Under the pieces are notes generated by a model, which saw nothing but the letters and a program-made list of their open reading frames with translations, searched no databases and had not been told where the DNA came from. From Delphinus delphis (taxonomy: Eukaryota > Chordata > Mammalia > Artiodactyla > Delphinidae): a stretch of 64,000 nt of DNA. The stretch covers positions 63,867,740 to 63,931,739 of the forward strand of contig NC_082691.1 of assembly GCF_949987515.2 (NCBI RefSeq). The letters are read 5' to 3'. A program made the translations under genes and the position numbers. Position 1 is the first letter of the stretch; each line of letters begins with the position of its first letter. Below, in pieces: positions 48,555 through 59,890 of the stretch.

Positions 48555-48954
48555 AAAAGAAGGGCAAAGGGTCATGAAGAACCTAGGGGTAAGGCAGGAA
48601 TAAAGACGCAGACCTCCTAGAGAACGGACTTGAGGTTATGGGGAGGGGGAAGGGTGAGCTGTGACAGGGCGAGAGAGAGTCATGGACATATACACACTAA
48701 CAAACGTAGTAAGGTAGATAGCTAGTTGGAAGCAGCCGCATGGCACAGGGATATTGGCTTGATGCTTTGTGACAGCCTGGAGGGGTGGGATAGGGAGGGT
48801 GGGAGGGAGGGAGATGCAAGAGGGAAGAGATATGGGAACATATGTATATGTATAACTGATTCACTTTGTTATAAAGCAGAAACTAACACACCGTTGTAAA
48901 GCAATTATACCCCAATAAAGATGTTAAAAAAAAAAAAAAAAAGAAGGGCAAAGG
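48555..48954 (+). mobile_element. L1: 5'-truncated L1 3'UTR, plus strand
   Basis: The body runs 48571-48938. It contains the purine-rich 3'UTR ('ggtgggagggagggagatgc'), 'ggaacatatgtatatgtata', an AATAAA signal ('ccccaataaagatgtt') and a poly-A tail. It belongs to the same 3'UTR lineage as the copies ending at 7211 and 18805. Perfect 16-bp target duplications aaaagaagggcaaagg lie at 48555-48570 and 48939-48954. It is the only plus-strand L1 I found. Confidence 0.95.
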
Positions 48955-49067
48955 AATCTGTGGGTCCTTCATCCCCAGAAAGTCACCCTCCTTGGTGGGG
49001 AGGGGTCGTTTATAGATTTGTCTCATACTAACCCAATAATCATTTGTATACCACTTACATAACATAG

Positions 49068-49070
<3 letters not shown>

Positions 49071-49110
<40 letters not shown>
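49071..49110. repeat. (TG)20 microsatellite
   Basis: Twenty uninterrupted TG units, flanked by TATG on both sides. It is likely polymorphic. Confidence 0.97.
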
Positions 49111-49115
<5 letters not shown>

Positions 49116-49124
49116 CTATGGGCA

Positions 49125-49365
49125 CAGTGTGGTATGCAGGGAAGTAGTTGGGCTTTAGAGATTTTAGTCCTGGTTTGAATATAGGAACTGCTGTGTGATT
49201 TTGAACAAGTTGTTTAACTTCTCTGAACCGTGTTTCCTTAATCAGTCAAAGATAATAATTACCCAGAGGGGTTGTTGAAAGGTTTAGGAGTAACATACAT
49301 GGAGTTCTTAGGATTGTGCCTGGCACATAGTGAACACACAGTAAGCAGCAGCTGTTGTTTTTATT
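49125..49365 (+). repeat. MIR SINE fossil, nearly complete
   Basis: MIR order is readable: 'gtggtatgcagggaagtagt', 'tcctggtttgaatataggaa', 'gttgtttaacttctctgaac', 'ttgttgaaaggtttaggagt' and 'gtgcctggcacatagtgaac'. Confidence 0.85.
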
Positions 49366-50163
49366 AATATATTTGTTTTTATTGCTAGACTGTTCTTTGC
49401 AGGCAGCTGTTAAGTCACATATATCCTCATCACTTAGCACAGACTTGACATTGTACATTACCTTTGCCAATTTGGTCATGCATAACTCTTAAATTCTTTT
49501 CAGTAAGTAATTATAGCCATCAAAATACTTGAGATGAATAAGAATGAGCTATTTCCCCACAACCTTTCTTCCTCATTATAGTGAAAGTAAGTCTCACGTA
49601 AAATTTTGCTACATGTGAAGACATTTATTAAATAAACACATAAGCATGCAACCATTCATACTCTAGGCTTGGGGAAGGCTCATCTCTATGTCTTTCAGGT
49701 ACTAGAACATCACCTTCCTGGAAAGGTTCACTTGAGGCAGATAGGATAGTAATCCAAAGCAAGATCCATTTATCCTCATAATGAGCATCAGATAGCTAGA
49801 AATTTTCTGCTCCAAAGACAAGACAAAAGATCACTTAGGCTCAAGACTTGGACCATATCCCTTCAGGGTCTTCCTGGATTCTTATATTCTGTTCAGGCAA
49901 AGAAGAGTATGAGTGTAAAAATATTCAGCTAATTTACTTATCTTAAATACCATTAATTTTGTCAATGAATCTATTTCTAGAACCCATAATGCTAATTATC
50001 AAACCTCTGCACCAATCAAAACTCATTTCTGACATTCATTTATGGTAATTAGAAAGTCTCCAGTGTTACTAGAGACACCAATAGCTTAAGTGTTTGTAGT
50101 AGACCCCTCTGGCTTGTGAGCTTTGCTTCTGATTGGAATGGCTGTTTTGAGCACAAATGCAGA
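49366..50163. other. Non-genic stretch
   Basis: Nothing recognised. Confidence 0.5.
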
Positions 50164-50397
50164 CTCCAGAGGAGCGATTCCCAACTAGTATGATTTTGCC
50201 CCCAAGGAGACATTTGGCAATGTCTGGAGACATTTTGGTTGTTACAACTAGGGGGAGGGTGCTATTGACACCCTCTAGTGTGTAGAGTCCGGGGATGCCA
50301 CTAAACTTCCAACAGTGCCCAGGACAGCTCCCCATATCAAAGAATCATCTGGCCCCAAATGTCATTAATGAGGAGGTTGAGAAACTCTGCTCTAGAG
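50164..50397 (+). mobile_element. MER5A-type hAT DNA transposon, complete
   Basis: The body runs 50172-50389 from 'gagcgattcccaa' to 'ggttgagaaactctg', which are imperfect inverted ends. Internal words 'tttgcccccaaggagacatt', 'tggcaatgtctggagacatt' and 'ggatgccactaaacttcc' fit MER5A. Flanks ctccagag (50164-50171) and ctctagag (50390-50397) are a one-mismatch 8-bp target duplication of the hAT type. Confidence 0.92.
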
Positions 50398-53300
50398 TGT
50401 AGCTTAAGCTGATTCACATTCTTTCATCATATGACCTTGTCTATGATGATGTATTTTGAAGTTAAATTACAGACTTTATAACACTCACCACATAAACTTA
50501 GCAGCAAAGACTTGAATGAATTTAGTAATTCATTGCAATACTATGTGTGGAAGGCATGAATTTAGAACCTAGTTATTTACTATCTATGGTAGACCCAATA
50601 AATAACATAGCCTATAAAAACTTTTAAAAAACGGTAGGTTCTGGTCTTGTTCACCTGGAATGTAGGGATGGACTTCCATTGCCCAAGTAGTGCTCCTGTA
50701 AATTGGCATCTTAATGGACACTCTGCTGCTGAGTTATTAGGCTTTTTAATTTACTTCAGTACAGCAAACATGCTGTGAGCCAGAGACTATGGGAAGGGTA
50801 CAGCAAACAATAAAATAGTCTCTGACCTGGAGGAGCTTACAGAACTGTAGAAATCCGGCACAACATGTCTTCAAGAAAGCCACTTACAATTATAATGTCC
50901 CTACAGCCTGTGATTGTAGAGATGCCCATAGTTTATCTTGGTTTCACTTCATATGAAACCAGGAAGCTCCATTTATTGCCTTTTATATTATTTCCATGTT
51001 GTCTGAGCCATATAGTCCTCTATATGTCTTGCCAAAGTACTACCAGATAGTAGTGGTATAACTATGTATTTTATCTAAAAAAAGCAAAAATGATTAAAAT
51101 TCACAGGTGTTCAAGAGAAACAGACCCTGAAAAAGCAGATGTTTTAAAGGAAGATTTAAAGAAAGAAAAAACTCAACAGTTTCACTTTTTTGTGAACATG
51201 TCATGCTCACCTCTCAAATTCTGGAACCAAGGAAATGATCAGTAGCATCACTGGCACTGTTGGGGTCTCCAGTCTCTCTTTTTGCCTTTGGGTGGATCAT
51301 CAGCATGCCTTAATTGATCACACTGAATAATGTGTCAGCATTTGCTAAGGAATGCTCTTAGAACACCTGCCAACTGCCCATCTATTCATCATTTCCCCTC
51401 ATTGGAGATGGCACTCAAGGCTGTGTGGGTGGCTACATAATTGCTGACATGTCTGCATGTAAGAATGTGGCCTGAAACATTCTAAACTTAGAAACTATTC
51501 AGATCAGACCTCGTGATTGTTGTTTTTGGACAGTGATAACTGTGGCATTCTCCAGGGTTTGTAAAATGAGCTTTGACATTGCCAGCCGTAGGTTCCAGCT
51601 TTAATAGTGATCTGTTCAATGAGCAACGGTGGTCCGGAGAGCATTCATTCTTCTGTTTACAACTTGAGTCCATTAATTATTATTTTTCAAATCGGGGTTT
51701 CACTTGGCTATAAGTAGATAATTTTATGGAAAGAGGTAAAAATTTGGTCACCTGGTGTTGGGGGGCAGTGGTCAGAGCAGTAATCAGGTTTAGACCAGTT
51801 GTATTTTTGGCACTATATTAGCCAAGCACTGGAGTTAGTTTCCCTTCAGCTGGTTAAGTTACATGTCTATTTGGTGAATAAACTTTGCAGAAATAGCAAA
51901 ATTTGTCTCTGTGTCACTTATAAATGATTTATTATCTTTTTCATTTAACATTTTTATGTATCAATGGTATATATTTTAAAAGTCCCAGCCAAAGTCTATA
52001 TTCCAGCACTGCCTACCTTTTATATTCTTCTGGGCAGAACATTAAAAAAGAAAAAAAAAGGGTTCTACAGTATATAGTATAAAGAAATTTCTCAGGAGTA
52101 AGTTGTTTTTCTAAAACCAGTTTTATATGAATTCTCAAGGCATTTGGCAAGTGTAGATTGGTGTCAAGGAAAATTATAATCCTAGACCAGAAAAACCATC
52201 AGGGCTTCAAAGAGTCACAAAGATCATACCTTGCTGTTGCAAAGCATCAGGTGATTTAGGCAATTAGCAGGTCTCTTTTTATGAAGATAAATAACTTGTG
52301 CAACTGAAGTTTTTTACTGAATGGGTACACTTTCTCTGTTGTTTTAATAGCTACCCCAAATGGTAGCATGGTTAAAAATGTATGCTAATCCTGGGTTTGG
52401 TTTAGAAGTTTCAGCTAAATGCATGTTATAGGGGTATCTTAGGTTTTTTACTTCATGTGAGGTACAATAGAATGTAATCCAGTCCCCTATCCTATTTATA
52501 CAAAATAACATAGTAGCAAAGCAGCTAAGAATTAGATTCTTGCTATGCCTCTGAAGTAAAAACCCAAAGTTCTCTTTTATCTAGCTAAAGGTTCAGCACA
52601 TAGATAATGAAACACTTCTTATATGCTCATCTGGCATTTAAATCATCTCTATGCCCTTTCTTTTTTCATTTTGAACCTTATTTCACTGTGTTTTGGTAAA
52701 AGAATAATTCTCTTGGATACAAATTGGATCTTTTCAACCAAAGTAAAAGTTGAGACCTGGTAAACCTTTTCTTCTTCCTTATTGCAAGGCCTTTGCCATG
52801 TTGGAGTACGCAGCAAATGCCATGACAAATAACATGGTTGAGTAGGAAGCATGTCCTATTTCTTGCCTGCTTCCAAGTCTCCCCCAGATTTAAAGTGTCT
52901 TTCTAACCAAAGGGCAGCCATGTGAAGAATAAATTAATTTCATCAGTCATTAGAGCTGTCTGTAGCTTGGCGTTAGACAGCTGTGGCTAAAGGTGAATTG
53001 GAGAGATTTTTTTTTAAAGTACATGACAGATATATTGAGGTAGGTCTGTTGTTTCCATGTGACATCACTTGAGTCCCATTCAAATTGGGAGCCTGACAGT
53101 ACCTGATTGTGTCCAGGATTTAAGAAGTAGTTTAGTATGGCTCCTAGTTGTGCTGGATTTTTAGGCAGACTGACTTTGAGGTTCACCAATTCAACCAGCA
53201 TTATGGGACACCCACTGTGTACTGAGTACTGGAAAATTGAGGCCATGTTGGGTGTAACTTCATAAACATTTTATTCACATCACCAAATTTTCTAGCATTT

Positions 53301-53764
53301 TCATTGAGGTACAAAGGAAAATCAAACAATGTCTCGCTCCCTGATTAACAAGCCTCAGAGAATTTCTAGAGCACAAGTCATATCAGGCAAAGTTGTGTGT
53401 CTGTGCGTGTGTGTTTTAATAGAATTGCTAAAGAAGTAAAAAAGGGAATCCAATACATGTAACTTACATAGCTTGTAGTAATATATTGAAACAGGGTCTC
53501 ATGACATTTTACTTGAAACTGGATTAAACTTGGCTACAGAATGAGCAGTGTCCCATTGAGTGACACACAGAGAGGGCCAGGGAGCACTGCAGAGTTATCA
53601 GCTCTCCTGCATCGCCTTAGGAGGCGGTAGTTGGTAGTGTGCCTCAAGTACCAGGAGAAAGGTTTTCCTTTTTCAATGTCATTGTTAGTCTAACAGAAAA
53701 AGTAGAATTTACCAGCTGTTACTAAACTGAAATAAGCTTTCAACTATAGGAAATAGTAACCAGG
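50398..53764. other. Non-genic stretch
   Basis: I see no supported exon, RNA gene or recognisable transposon in 3.4 kb. The largest frame (52950-53246, minus, 98 codons) has no recognised domain and no supporting context. Confidence 0.5.
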
Positions 53765-53885
53765 AGTGTTGTTTTACAGGTGAGAAAACTGAGCCTGAGA
53801 GAGGTAAAGTAACTAGCCAGAGGTTGTACAGCTAGTAAGTAAGCATTACCAGCATTCGGATTTAGATCTAATAGACTCCAAAGTC
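53765..53885 (-). repeat. MIR SINE fragment
   Basis: The reverse-complement MIR is clear: 'ttacaggtgagaaaactgag', 'cctgagagaggtaaagtaac', 'ttgtacagctagtaagtaag' and 'gatttagatctaatagactc'. Confidence 0.8.
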
Positions 53886-54034
53886 ACGTGATCATTCCAT
53901 CATCTAGAATGTCATTAAGCCCCAGTTGCAATTTGATATAACCATTAATATATCAAAATTGTTTCTTAAAGTACATTTGTTTGTGTTAATTTATCTACCT
54001 TTTATGAATTATTCTTTCATAGTACTTTTAACTT
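53886..54034. other. Short non-genic gap
   Basis: AT-rich, nothing recognised. Confidence 0.5.
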
Positions 54035-54270
54035 CTCTTATTATTATTAATATATATATATTTTTTTGCGGTACGCGGGCCTCTCACTGTTGTGGCCTCT
54101 CCCGTTGTGGAGCACAGGCTCCGGACGCGCAGGCTCAGTGGCCATGGCTCAGGGGCCTAGCCGCTCCGCAGCATGTGGGATCTTCCTGGACCGGGGCACA
54201 AACCCGTGTCCCCTGCATTGGCAGGCGGACTCTCAACCACTCCGCCACCAGGGAAGCCCCTCTTATTATT
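54035..54270 (-). mobile_element. CHR-type SINE (short class)
   Basis: The body runs 54046-54259. The T-run at the left is short and mixed with TA repeats, and the head 'ccaccagggaagccc' is at the right. Target duplications ctcttattatt lie at 54035-54045 and 54260-54270. It sits directly at the 3' edge of the old L1 to its right, probably in that element's decayed A-tail. Confidence 0.95.
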
Positions 54271-54985
54271 TTTAACAGCTTTATTAAGATATAATTTACA
54301 TGCATACAATTCGCCCGTTTAAAGTGGACAACTTAATGATTTTTAGCATATTCACGGGTTATGCAACCATCACCACAATCTATTTAGAACATTTTCATCC
54401 TCCCTAAAAGAAACTCCATACCCATTAGCAGTCACTTTCCATTTCCTCCTGTCTACCACCCACCCCAGCCCTAAGTAATCACCACATGCTTACTATGTTT
54501 ATAGATTTGCCCATTCTGGACATTTCATATAAATGGAATAATACAGCATGAATAATACAAGACAGTCACAAAAAAGACTTTTTGTGACTAGCTTCTTTAA
54601 CTTAGCATATTTTTAAGGTTTATCCATGTAGTAGCATGTGTAAGTACTCCATTTCTTTTATGGCTGAAGAATATTCCACGTTTAATTTATCCATTCATCA
54701 GTTGATGAACATTTGAACATTTGTTGTTTCTACTTTCGGGCTATTATAAATAATGCTTCTGTAAACATTTTTGAACAAGTTTTTTAGTGGATATATATTT
54801 TCATTTCTCTCGGGCTTAAACCTAGAAGTGGAATTTCTGGGTCATATGTTAATGTTTAACTTTTTGAGGAACTGCCAGATTGTTTTCCGGAGTCACATAC
54901 CATATTTCCACTGGCAAGGTATGAGTGTTCCCATTTCTCCACATCCTTGCCAACACTTGGTATTGTTCATCTTTTTACTTCTGTA
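54271..54985 (-). mobile_element. L1: Old L1M-type 3' fragment
   Basis: Antisense L1 words are 'taacagctttattaagatat', 'cgcccgtttaaagtggacaa', 'tctggacatttcatataaat', 'ttatccattcatcagttgat' and 'ggaactgccagattgttttc'. A sequence not expected in this place, with an 11-bp inverted repeat, lies at 54564-54589. Confidence 0.88.
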
Positions 54986-55614
54986 ATTTAATTTTCATAA
55001 TCCTATGAATTAGTCAAAGAAAAACATTCTTACTAGTATTGTATAGATAAAAGCTTCAAATCAACAAACATTAAATGAGAAACGCAGTATGTGTACAAAT
55101 AGAGGGGAAGAAATGGATGGATAGATGGGGAAGGAGCATGGATAGTTCAAAATAAATCATACAGAAGTAATTTAAAAGTTTTTGCATCTGACACATCTAT
55201 GATGGTTGTTAGAGATCATATTTCCCACCCCTACATTTTAAAGGTGATGAAACCATAGGCCCTGAAAAGGGAAGTACATTGAACACTGACCTAAAGTTGT
55301 TTAGTAGGGAAGCCAGGACTAGAATCTCTGTCTTCTTGGCTCCCAGGCCATTGCCTGTTCCAGCACAGCCTATTGCATTCTGTCCTGGGGGATATATAAA
55401 CTCATCCATATCATAGGAACTCCATTTTCCTAACTCATTCATCCATGCTGACCTTTTGTTAAAATAAACCTATCTTAATTCGTATGAGGTATTGGAACAT
55501 CAGCAAAGCTGAAACCTCCCATTGGGAAACTTTTGATAGAATTTGTTCCACATATTGCCTATGATGAAACTGATGTGCAGGCAGAAAATTAATGCAGGCA
55601 AGGTTACTTGGTGA
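54986..55614. other. Non-genic stretch with a weak MIR trace
   Basis: A faint MIR-like reverse complement may lie at about 55225-55400 ('aaaggtgatgaaaccatagg...ccaggactagaatctctg'). Nothing else is seen. Confidence 0.45.
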
Positions 55615-55835
55615 CGTTTCTTGGGTCAGATGGCTTGGGTGTGAATTCTGGCTGTCACTTGCTAACTGCGTGACCCTTTCTGTAATTCTGTTTCCTTATG
55701 TTTTAAATGGGGGCAGTACTAGTATCTACCTCATAGAATTGTTTTGAGAGTGAAATGAGAGAATCCCTGTAAGGACGTTAGCACAGTGCCTGGCTCCTAG
55801 AAAGCCCTAAGACAATGTTAACAATTATTGTTATA
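55615..55835 (+). repeat. MIR SINE fossil, nearly complete
   Basis: 'gggtgtgaattctggctgtc', 'cttgctaactgcgtgaccct', 'gtatctacctcatagaattg' and 'cacagtgcctggctcctaga' follow MIR in order. Confidence 0.87.
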
Positions 55836-56334
55836 TACCATCAACTTGCTTAGACCACGGAAAACATTGTACTCTATGATTTATAGACAATAAATCAATC
55901 ATTCCTTTTAAAAAAGTAGCTTCACTAGAGGAGCAGGCCTAGGAAATAGCTGTTTTCTAGTCTTCATAATTTTGAGTTATATAGAACATAATTAAATTCC
56001 CTTTGTTAAGAGAAAAAAACTTACTATGTTAACTTCCCATCCTTTACAAATTATGAACTAATTTCCTTTATACTGTAACTTTGGGCAGAAACCAACCTGG
56101 AAATTTCAACCTATGTTAAAAGCCCCAACAATGGGAAAACTTAACTAAAGCACATATATCTGTTATTGCTACAATATATTACTAGTGTTTTTCCTCAGTG
56201 TTATTGTTTGATTATCAATATAAAAATCCACCGGATTACTTTGTGGCGCCAACTGTATACGTTTGTGTATCAGTGAGAAGAAAGGGCACCCAATGGGGAA
56301 TCAGGAGACAGCATTAAAATCTCTGTCCTTCCCT
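55836..56334. other. Non-genic stretch
   Basis: Nothing recognised. Confidence 0.5.
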
Positions 56335-56545
56335 GCCCTTGTTCATTACCACAGGCAGTGTGCTCATCATTTGAGCATTAAGCTCATCAGAGCTGTAAGC
56401 TTCTGTTTCCTCATCTGGAAGTGGGAGCCGAGGTGATGAATGATTTTTATCTCAGAGGGTATCATGAGGACCAAGTGATAACCTGAGTATAACAGCACTA
56501 GCCCAGGGCCTGGCCCACAGTCAGGGCTCAGTAAATGGCAGCTAA
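56335..56545 (+). repeat. MIR SINE fossil
   Basis: 'aagcttctgtttcctcatct', 'gagggtatcatgaggaccaa' and 'cccagggcctggcccacagt' with 'cagtaaatggcag' mark a MIR in plus orientation. Confidence 0.75.
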
Positions 56546-57689
56546 ACAGCAATGTAGTGGGGTTCTGTATGCCATACATGAGATTGGGAGCCAGATTCGA
56601 TGGTCAGTTTAGGTGAAGAAATTGGACATGTCTGTGTTCACATAGTATGATTCATGTCTACTTTGCTGTTGCTGCTGCTGCTTTCCTGTAACCAATTTTA
56701 GAGCCTATCTTGGCAGCTGGAAGTATTTGGGATTAATTTCACACTCACTTTATGAGTTGAGCGTTTTCCTGCAAGCAGCTCCCTGGGCCTCTGCCTCATT
56801 ACTTTGGCATCAATTGATATGGCAGTTGGATAGAGATGTCCTTTGGGGTCTCCATTTTATTTGGAATCCTTCAATTTGAAAAAGCAAAACAAAGGCCATC
56901 AACACATTGTGCTTGAAATCATTAGCATTTATTTTTTCCTAAACCTCTCCCTTTCTGTAGTTCTGTTGAACGCCAGGGAACACACATCTTGTACGGCCAG
57001 TGATGAGCACTGAAAAATCACTGTCCCTCAAATGTAAGCCCTAGCAGCTGGTTGGCTTCATTTCTCAGTTCCAGGTGAGCTGCGAGATCCTCTAGGCCCT
57101 GGTCAGACAGATCTAAATCTTGATGGGTCTAGTTTTTCCATCCCTTTTTACTATGTTAATTCTGCTAAATTCATTTGGCTCTTGTGGAGAACAAAGTAAA
57201 CTTGGCTATTACGTGTAAAACTAAATTGAGAACATGGAGATCTGTTTAGTATTTCACGCTGGCCAGTAGGTCAGGAAGATTTTCCTTGGGGGTAATTTAC
57301 ATAAGGAATTGTTTATCCCATTTCTTTCCAATTTCTGTGACCATTTGGGGATAGCAGACTCTTTCCACAATGGCACAGAAATATATCCAGCGAGACTGAA
57401 ACTTAGAGAAACGATGCTTCTCCAGGATTGATGTATTTTGGGTCTTGCTCAGGAAAGATCCTGTGGCTTGGGCTGCTGTCTCACTGAGAAGTCATTCTTC
57501 CACCACAGCTGTGTTTAGCAAGTTGGGTGGGTCCACGAACTGACATGCTGTTACACTTAGTAAGAATTTTCCCTTGATAGTGAGGAACGTGCGTAAAAGC
57601 CTCACTTAAGTCCCAGCAAATGCTCTAAATGTTTGCTGTGATCCGATGGCTACTTAGAGCACAACCTCCATCAGATAACACCCATACTC
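56546..57689. other. Non-genic stretch with a short CTG tract
   Basis: A small GCTGTTGCTGCTGCTGCT tract occurs near 56664-56681. Otherwise nothing is recognised. Confidence 0.5.
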
Positions 57690-57950
57690 AGAATACCCTG
57701 TGGCTCTCCAGTAACCTGCACACTCTTCACCTTGACATTTTGGTTCCTCTACAGCAGTTGCCCAGATGACCTTTTTTGTCTCATCAAATGCTCTTCCAAA
57801 ACTGGAGTATTTGCTCCTTCCTGAACAAGCAGCCTCTACATTTGTGCTTTAATGCACTTGCTCAGGTTGTTTCCTTCACTTTTAAAGCCCCCTTACCCAA
57901 TATCTATTCTTGAGGACAAATTTCAGATACCTCTTCTCAGTGGCATGCTG
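57690..57950 (+). repeat. L2 LINE fossil (3' region)
   Basis: The L2 coding-to-3' transition is suggested by 'ctgtggctctccagtaacct', 'gtgctttaatgcacttgctc', 'aggttgtttccttcactttt' and 'gacaaatttcagatacctct'. Diverged but in the right order. Confidence 0.65.
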
Positions 57951-58979
57951 GTAGATATTTACCAACTGGCTATTCGTGAGGAGCAGGGTGGGTGGGAAAC
58001 CTAACTTTATAACAGTTGTTGATTTGCATGTTGTAAATACTTCCACCGTGGCTGATTTCAGGCTTCTAGCATGAGGTCACTGAATGTGGAGTTGGGAAGA
58101 AATGGGCAGTAGCTCACCATTGCAGAGCGTTGCCAACATACAGATGCGACAGGCATAAATAACCTCAAGGGCCTAGATAACAGTAAAATAATTAGGAAGT
58201 AATGCGTATTGAGTATTTATTACTTTTGTTTTCATGTAACTTATTTTTAAGTTTACATAATTTAATTTTTAGCAATGGCCATGTTTAACAACTGGCTCAC
58301 AAAATTCCTGAAAACTGAATAATCAGTCCTTTCTCCTGAGCTGGTAGGAGCTGGCTGAGCCTGGTCCAGTGGCCACTGCTGCTTCTTCCACCTTTTCCTT
58401 CCCAAGGCCCTCTATATTCACTAGTAGTTAGGCCCTTCTCCAAACCTATAAGGTGCTTCAGGTCTCATGCAGACTTCAGAGTGAGAGACTCCAAGTCGAA
58501 TCCTGCTTTCTCGTTCCCTAGATGATGGTCAAACTGGCTACTTAATTTGCAGTTCCCAGTGCAAAATGAAAATGCAGGGCCTTTGTTAAAAGGTAGAAGA
58601 AAGTGCTATTGAAACAGCTACTAAAATACAGTTTTTTCCTTTCTTCAGTGGTCTCTCTTTCGCACCTTCTGGTGGTGCTTTTATTTCCTATTTAATGTTA
58701 TTTCAAGTAAGGAAAAATTAAAATTTTAAATTGTTAAGCATGAATTCTAAGATTAATCTTTATATTGTGCAATGCCAGTTTTAAATGCAAATATAAGAGC
58801 ACTTAACTCTCTGAGTTAATGAGCATATCTTCTCTGATCATGTGCATGGTCCATTATCCTATAGACTTCACTTACAAAGCACAAATTCAAAAATAAAGTT
58901 ATTAAGACTTTCAAGACAGAGACAACAGGGCCTTAAACCAAGCATGGAGCACTTCTAAGCACAGACACAGTTGGCACAC
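57951..58979. other. Non-genic stretch
   Basis: Nothing recognised with confidence. Confidence 0.5.
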
Positions 58980-59160
58980 TCTATGTACAGTACTGGGCAC
59001 ATTCCTTACATCTGCTGAGCCTCAGAGGCCTCATCTATAAAACAGAGATCTTGCCAACTAAGTCTCAGCGGAGGCGTGAGGATTGAACGCACTGATACCT
59101 GTATGGCACAGAGCAGATTGCTTGGCATACAGTTCATGCTCAGTTAATTGGAGGGCTTAT
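58980..59160 (+). repeat. MIR SINE fossil
   Basis: 'tgagcctcagaggcctcatc', 'tataaaacagagatcttgcc', 'gcgtgaggattgaacgcact' and 'ttcatgctcagttaattgg' follow MIR. Confidence 0.72.
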
Positions 59161-59229
59161 TATTAACATAATGATCATAATGTTAGTGGTATTCTCCTCC
59201 TTAATAGTCTATAGGGTCTTCCCTATATT

Positions 59230-59375
59230 GTCAGTGTTTGCCTCCTTGACCTATTTTCCTTTCTCCATTATAAAGTCTTTGAAGATGGAGGTTATCTCTG
59301 TTGCCATTGAATTCCCTGTAGTGCTTCCTGCAAATTCTTGCACATCCCTGGCACTCAGGAGGCGTTTATCACCTT
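59230..59375 (+). repeat. Probable L2 3'-end fossil
   Basis: 'aagtctttgaagatggaggt' and 'cacatccctggcactcagga' loosely follow an L2 tail. The match is weak. Confidence 0.4.
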
Positions 59376-59774
59376 GATCTTTGTATGATTTGGGCTTATT
59401 GACAATAAGCATCTGTGTCATAATATGATGGCCCCCCACAGTGAGGCTTAATTGATAACATTCACAGGAAGAAGATGAAATTAAACTTAGATTTTTAACA
59501 GGAGTCAGTTGTAATCATGGTGAGGGTTGGGGAAGCAGATAATTCCAGGTGTTTTGGTTTAAGGAAAGTGACTTCTCCATGTCCTCGAGGGAACTTCTTG
59601 AAGTAATGGGGAAGGGATGAGTTCCAAGCCTCATTTGAGTAAAAGAGGCCCCAGGGATATTAACTCTGGCCCATAGTAATCTGCCCCTTAGCTAGCTTCT
59701 TTCACACTTACTTTCTGTGCTGCACAATAAGGACATTATTACAGTAATGCTTCTTTCCACTAATTGGTTGTGTA

Positions 59775-59890
59775 TGTATGTTTCCTGTCCAACAAATTAT
59801 AAGATCCTCATGGGCTACAGGGTATCACGTACCTTTGAATGCAAATGAAAAGTAGCACAGTAGTAGGCACTCAGTAAGCAGTGTGCTTTG
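59775..59890 (+). repeat. L2 3'-end fossil
   Basis: 'caaattataagatcctcatg', 'ggctacagggtatcacgtac' and 'gcacagtagtaggcactcag' with 'taagcagtgtg' give a moderate L2 tail. Confidence 0.6.

Noticed and set aside
48883..49125. Minus-strand 80-codon frame with a histidine-threonine repeat
   Set aside because: It is translation of the (TG)20 microsatellite and an L1 poly-A tail.
52950..53246. 98-codon minus-strand frame
   Set aside because: No domain, no clear initiation or splice context, and no sign of a processed transcript such as a poly-A tail or flanking duplications.
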